This document shows positions 6,652 through 7,157 of a stretch of DNA of 7,157 nucleotides, piece by piece; the stretch's first letter is position 1, and every line of letters begins with the position of its first letter. The position numbers and the translations under genes were made by a program. The DNA comes from an uncultured Clostridium sp. (GTDB taxonomy: Bacteria > Bacillota > Clostridia > Clostridiales > Clostridiaceae): the NCBI RefSeq assembly GCF_937920395.1, contig NZ_CALEVF010000091.1:1-7157 (forward strand). The letters are read 5' to 3'. Below the pieces are notes generated by a model, which saw only the letters and a list, made by a program, of their open reading frames with translations, searched no databases and was not told where the DNA came from.

Positions 6652-6687
6652 TAAATTGAGAATAATAAAATTAAAAGGAGATTATAT

Positions 6688-6918
6688 ATGAATAAAGTTA
6701 ATATTTATACAAGTAATAGTTGCGGATTTTGTCATTTAGCTAAGGAATTTTTTGAAGAAAATAATATAGAATATACAGAGCATAATATTTCAGAAAATTT
6801 AGAAGCAAAAAAGGCGCTTATAAAAAAAGGCTATAGGTCAGTACCGGTAATTGATATTAATGGACAAGAAATGGTTGGGTTTGATAAAGAAAAAGTGGTT
6901 GCTATATTAGGACTTTAA
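6688..6918 (+). CDS. Glutaredoxin-like thiol-disulfide redox protein (YruB/NrdH-like)
   Basis: A 76-residue single-domain thioredoxin-fold protein, cytosolic, that exchanges dithiols and disulfides. The active site is Cys12-Gly-Phe-Cys15 directly after the first strand (VNIYTSNS). The substrate-binding cis-proline is Pro53 in RSVPVI, followed by the glycine-rich GFDKEKV segment. Length and layout fit the short clostridial glutaredoxin-like proteins related to NrdH-redoxin. Classical glutaredoxins use CPYC and glutathione, which most clostridia lack, so the electron donor here is more likely thioredoxin reductase or another flavoprotein. The partner protein is unknown. ATG is preceded by AAGGAG (6675-6680) with a 7-base spacer. 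It is a single gene with its own promoter and terminator, divergent from hydE; a shared redox or oxygen response is possible but not shown. Confidence 0.9.
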   Translation: MNKVNIYTSNSCGFCHLAKEFFEENNIEYTEHNISENLEAKKALIKKGYRSVPVIDINGQEMVGFDKEKVVAILGL

Positions 6919-6936
6919 AAGTAATAAATATACATG

Positions 6937-6972
6937 CCATAAGGGGGAGCTAGAAATAGCTTCTTTTTATGG
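6937..6972 (+). terminator. Rho-independent terminator after the glutaredoxin-like gene
   Basis: As RNA, 6937-6952 pairs fully with 6957-6972 (16 bp including four G·U pairs) and closes on a GAAA tetraloop. The upper 7-bp stem GGAGCTA/TAGCTTC is followed by five T (6964-6968), the form of an intrinsic terminator. The G·U pairs become A·C mismatches on the other strand, so it should act in the + direction only. It insulates the rRNA promoter just downstream. Confidence 0.8.
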
Positions 6973-7010
6973 TCATATAAAATAATACTTATAGTTAAAA
7001 TTAAAAAGTA

Positions 7011-7039
7011 TTGACATGGATAATATTAGCTGATATAAT
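7011..7039 (+). promoter_or_regulatory. Full-consensus promoter of an rRNA operon
   Basis: TTGACA (7011-7016), a 17-bp spacer and TATAAT (7034-7039) match the housekeeping sigma-factor consensus at every position. The 30 bases upstream are almost pure A/T and could serve as an UP element. The start site should be near 7046. Such perfect promoters are typical of rRNA operons, and the leader that follows supports this. Confidence 0.9.
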
Positions 7040-7045
7040 ATTGAA

Positions 7046-7157
7046 AGTAGTCACTTAGTGACGGATATATAACATTAATTGGTCTTTGAAAATTAAACAG
7101 AAAAATAGGTAAAGAAATGAAATAACATTTTATTTTAACCAGTCAATTACTTTAGTA
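7046..7157 (+). other. rRNA operon leader; 16S gene expected beyond the right edge
   Basis: The transcribed region begins with a small hairpin, GTCAC-TTA-GTGAC (7050-7062), and contains GGTCTTTGAAAA (7081-7092). That segment matches the boxA antitermination element found in rRNA leaders of Bacillus and Clostridium (TGYTCTTTGAAAA). The phrase TTTGAAAATTAAACAG is characteristic of sequence just upstream of clostridial 16S and 23S genes. The mature 16S start (GAGTTTGATCC-like) is not reached, so no rRNA gene is called. Confidence 0.8.

Larger units (their letters stand above)
6385..6687. other. Gene-free divergent control region between hydE and the glutaredoxin gene
   Basis: These 303 bp contain no reading frame with a ribosome binding site and are extremely AT-rich. 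They must hold two divergent promoters. What can be seen is an 8-bp inverted repeat over the hydE -10 region (6411-6435), a short CACTA/TAGTG repeat (6436-6450), a 17-bp inverted repeat (6474-6519), a 22-bp perfect palindrome (6536-6557), a promoter for the glutaredoxin gene (6598-6626), and a 12-bp palindrome downstream of it (6640-6651). A small untranslated RNA cannot be excluded. Confidence 0.6.

Noticed and set aside
6948..6961. The hairpin contains GAGCTAGAAATAGC, identical to the tetraloop part of engineered Cas9 single-guide RNA scaffolds.
   Set aside because: The match stops at these 14 bases; the rest of the scaffold is absent. A GAAA-closed stem after a gene, followed by a T-run, is an ordinary terminator, so this is coincidence.

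Overview
The window is chromosomal DNA from a low-GC, anaerobic Gram-positive bacterium, most likely a Clostridium or close relative. The evidence is the very AT-rich sequence, strong AGGAGG-type ribosome binding sites, an [FeFe]-hydrogenase maturase, a Cache-type chemoreceptor, and a Bacillus/Clostridium-style rRNA leader. The species cannot be named from the sequence. There is no mobile element, CRISPR array, tRNA or prophage gene, and I see no new multi-gene defence or biosynthetic system.

Layout, left to right. (1) The 3' two thirds of htpG (Hsp90 chaperone) enters from the left edge and ends at 1256, followed by a hairpin terminator. (2) Three tightly spaced + strand genes look like one operon: a Cof-type HAD phosphatase, a small antibiotic-biosynthesis-monooxygenase (ABM) domain protein, and a type I 3-dehydroquinate dehydratase (aroD). 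A strong terminator closes it. (3) A single-gene methyl-accepting chemotaxis protein follows on +. (4) hydE lies on - and converges with the chemoreceptor gene; one long, nearly perfect hairpin between them serves both as terminator. (5) A gene-free stretch of about 300 bp, rich in palindromes, separates hydE from a divergent glutaredoxin-like gene. (6) After the glutaredoxin terminator, a consensus promoter (TTGACA, 17-bp spacer, TATAAT) and a boxA-like leader announce an rRNA operon whose 16S gene begins beyond the right edge.

The genes are mostly independent housekeeping units: protein folding, metabolite phosphatase and shikimate-pathway chemistry, chemotaxis, hydrogenase cofactor assembly, thiol redox, and ribosome synthesis. 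The only operon-like unit is HAD-ABM-aroD. hydE and the glutaredoxin gene share a divergent control region and may share redox-linked regulation, but that is inference.

The points most worth a second look are the HAD gene, which has no ATG, GTG or TTG that keeps its catalytic aspartate and appears to start at AUU (1394), and the set of palindromes between hydE and the glutaredoxin gene. The longest reading frames of the chemoreceptor and hydE begin at GTG codons that lie inside or overlap their own Shine-Dalgarno sequences; I moved both starts downstream.
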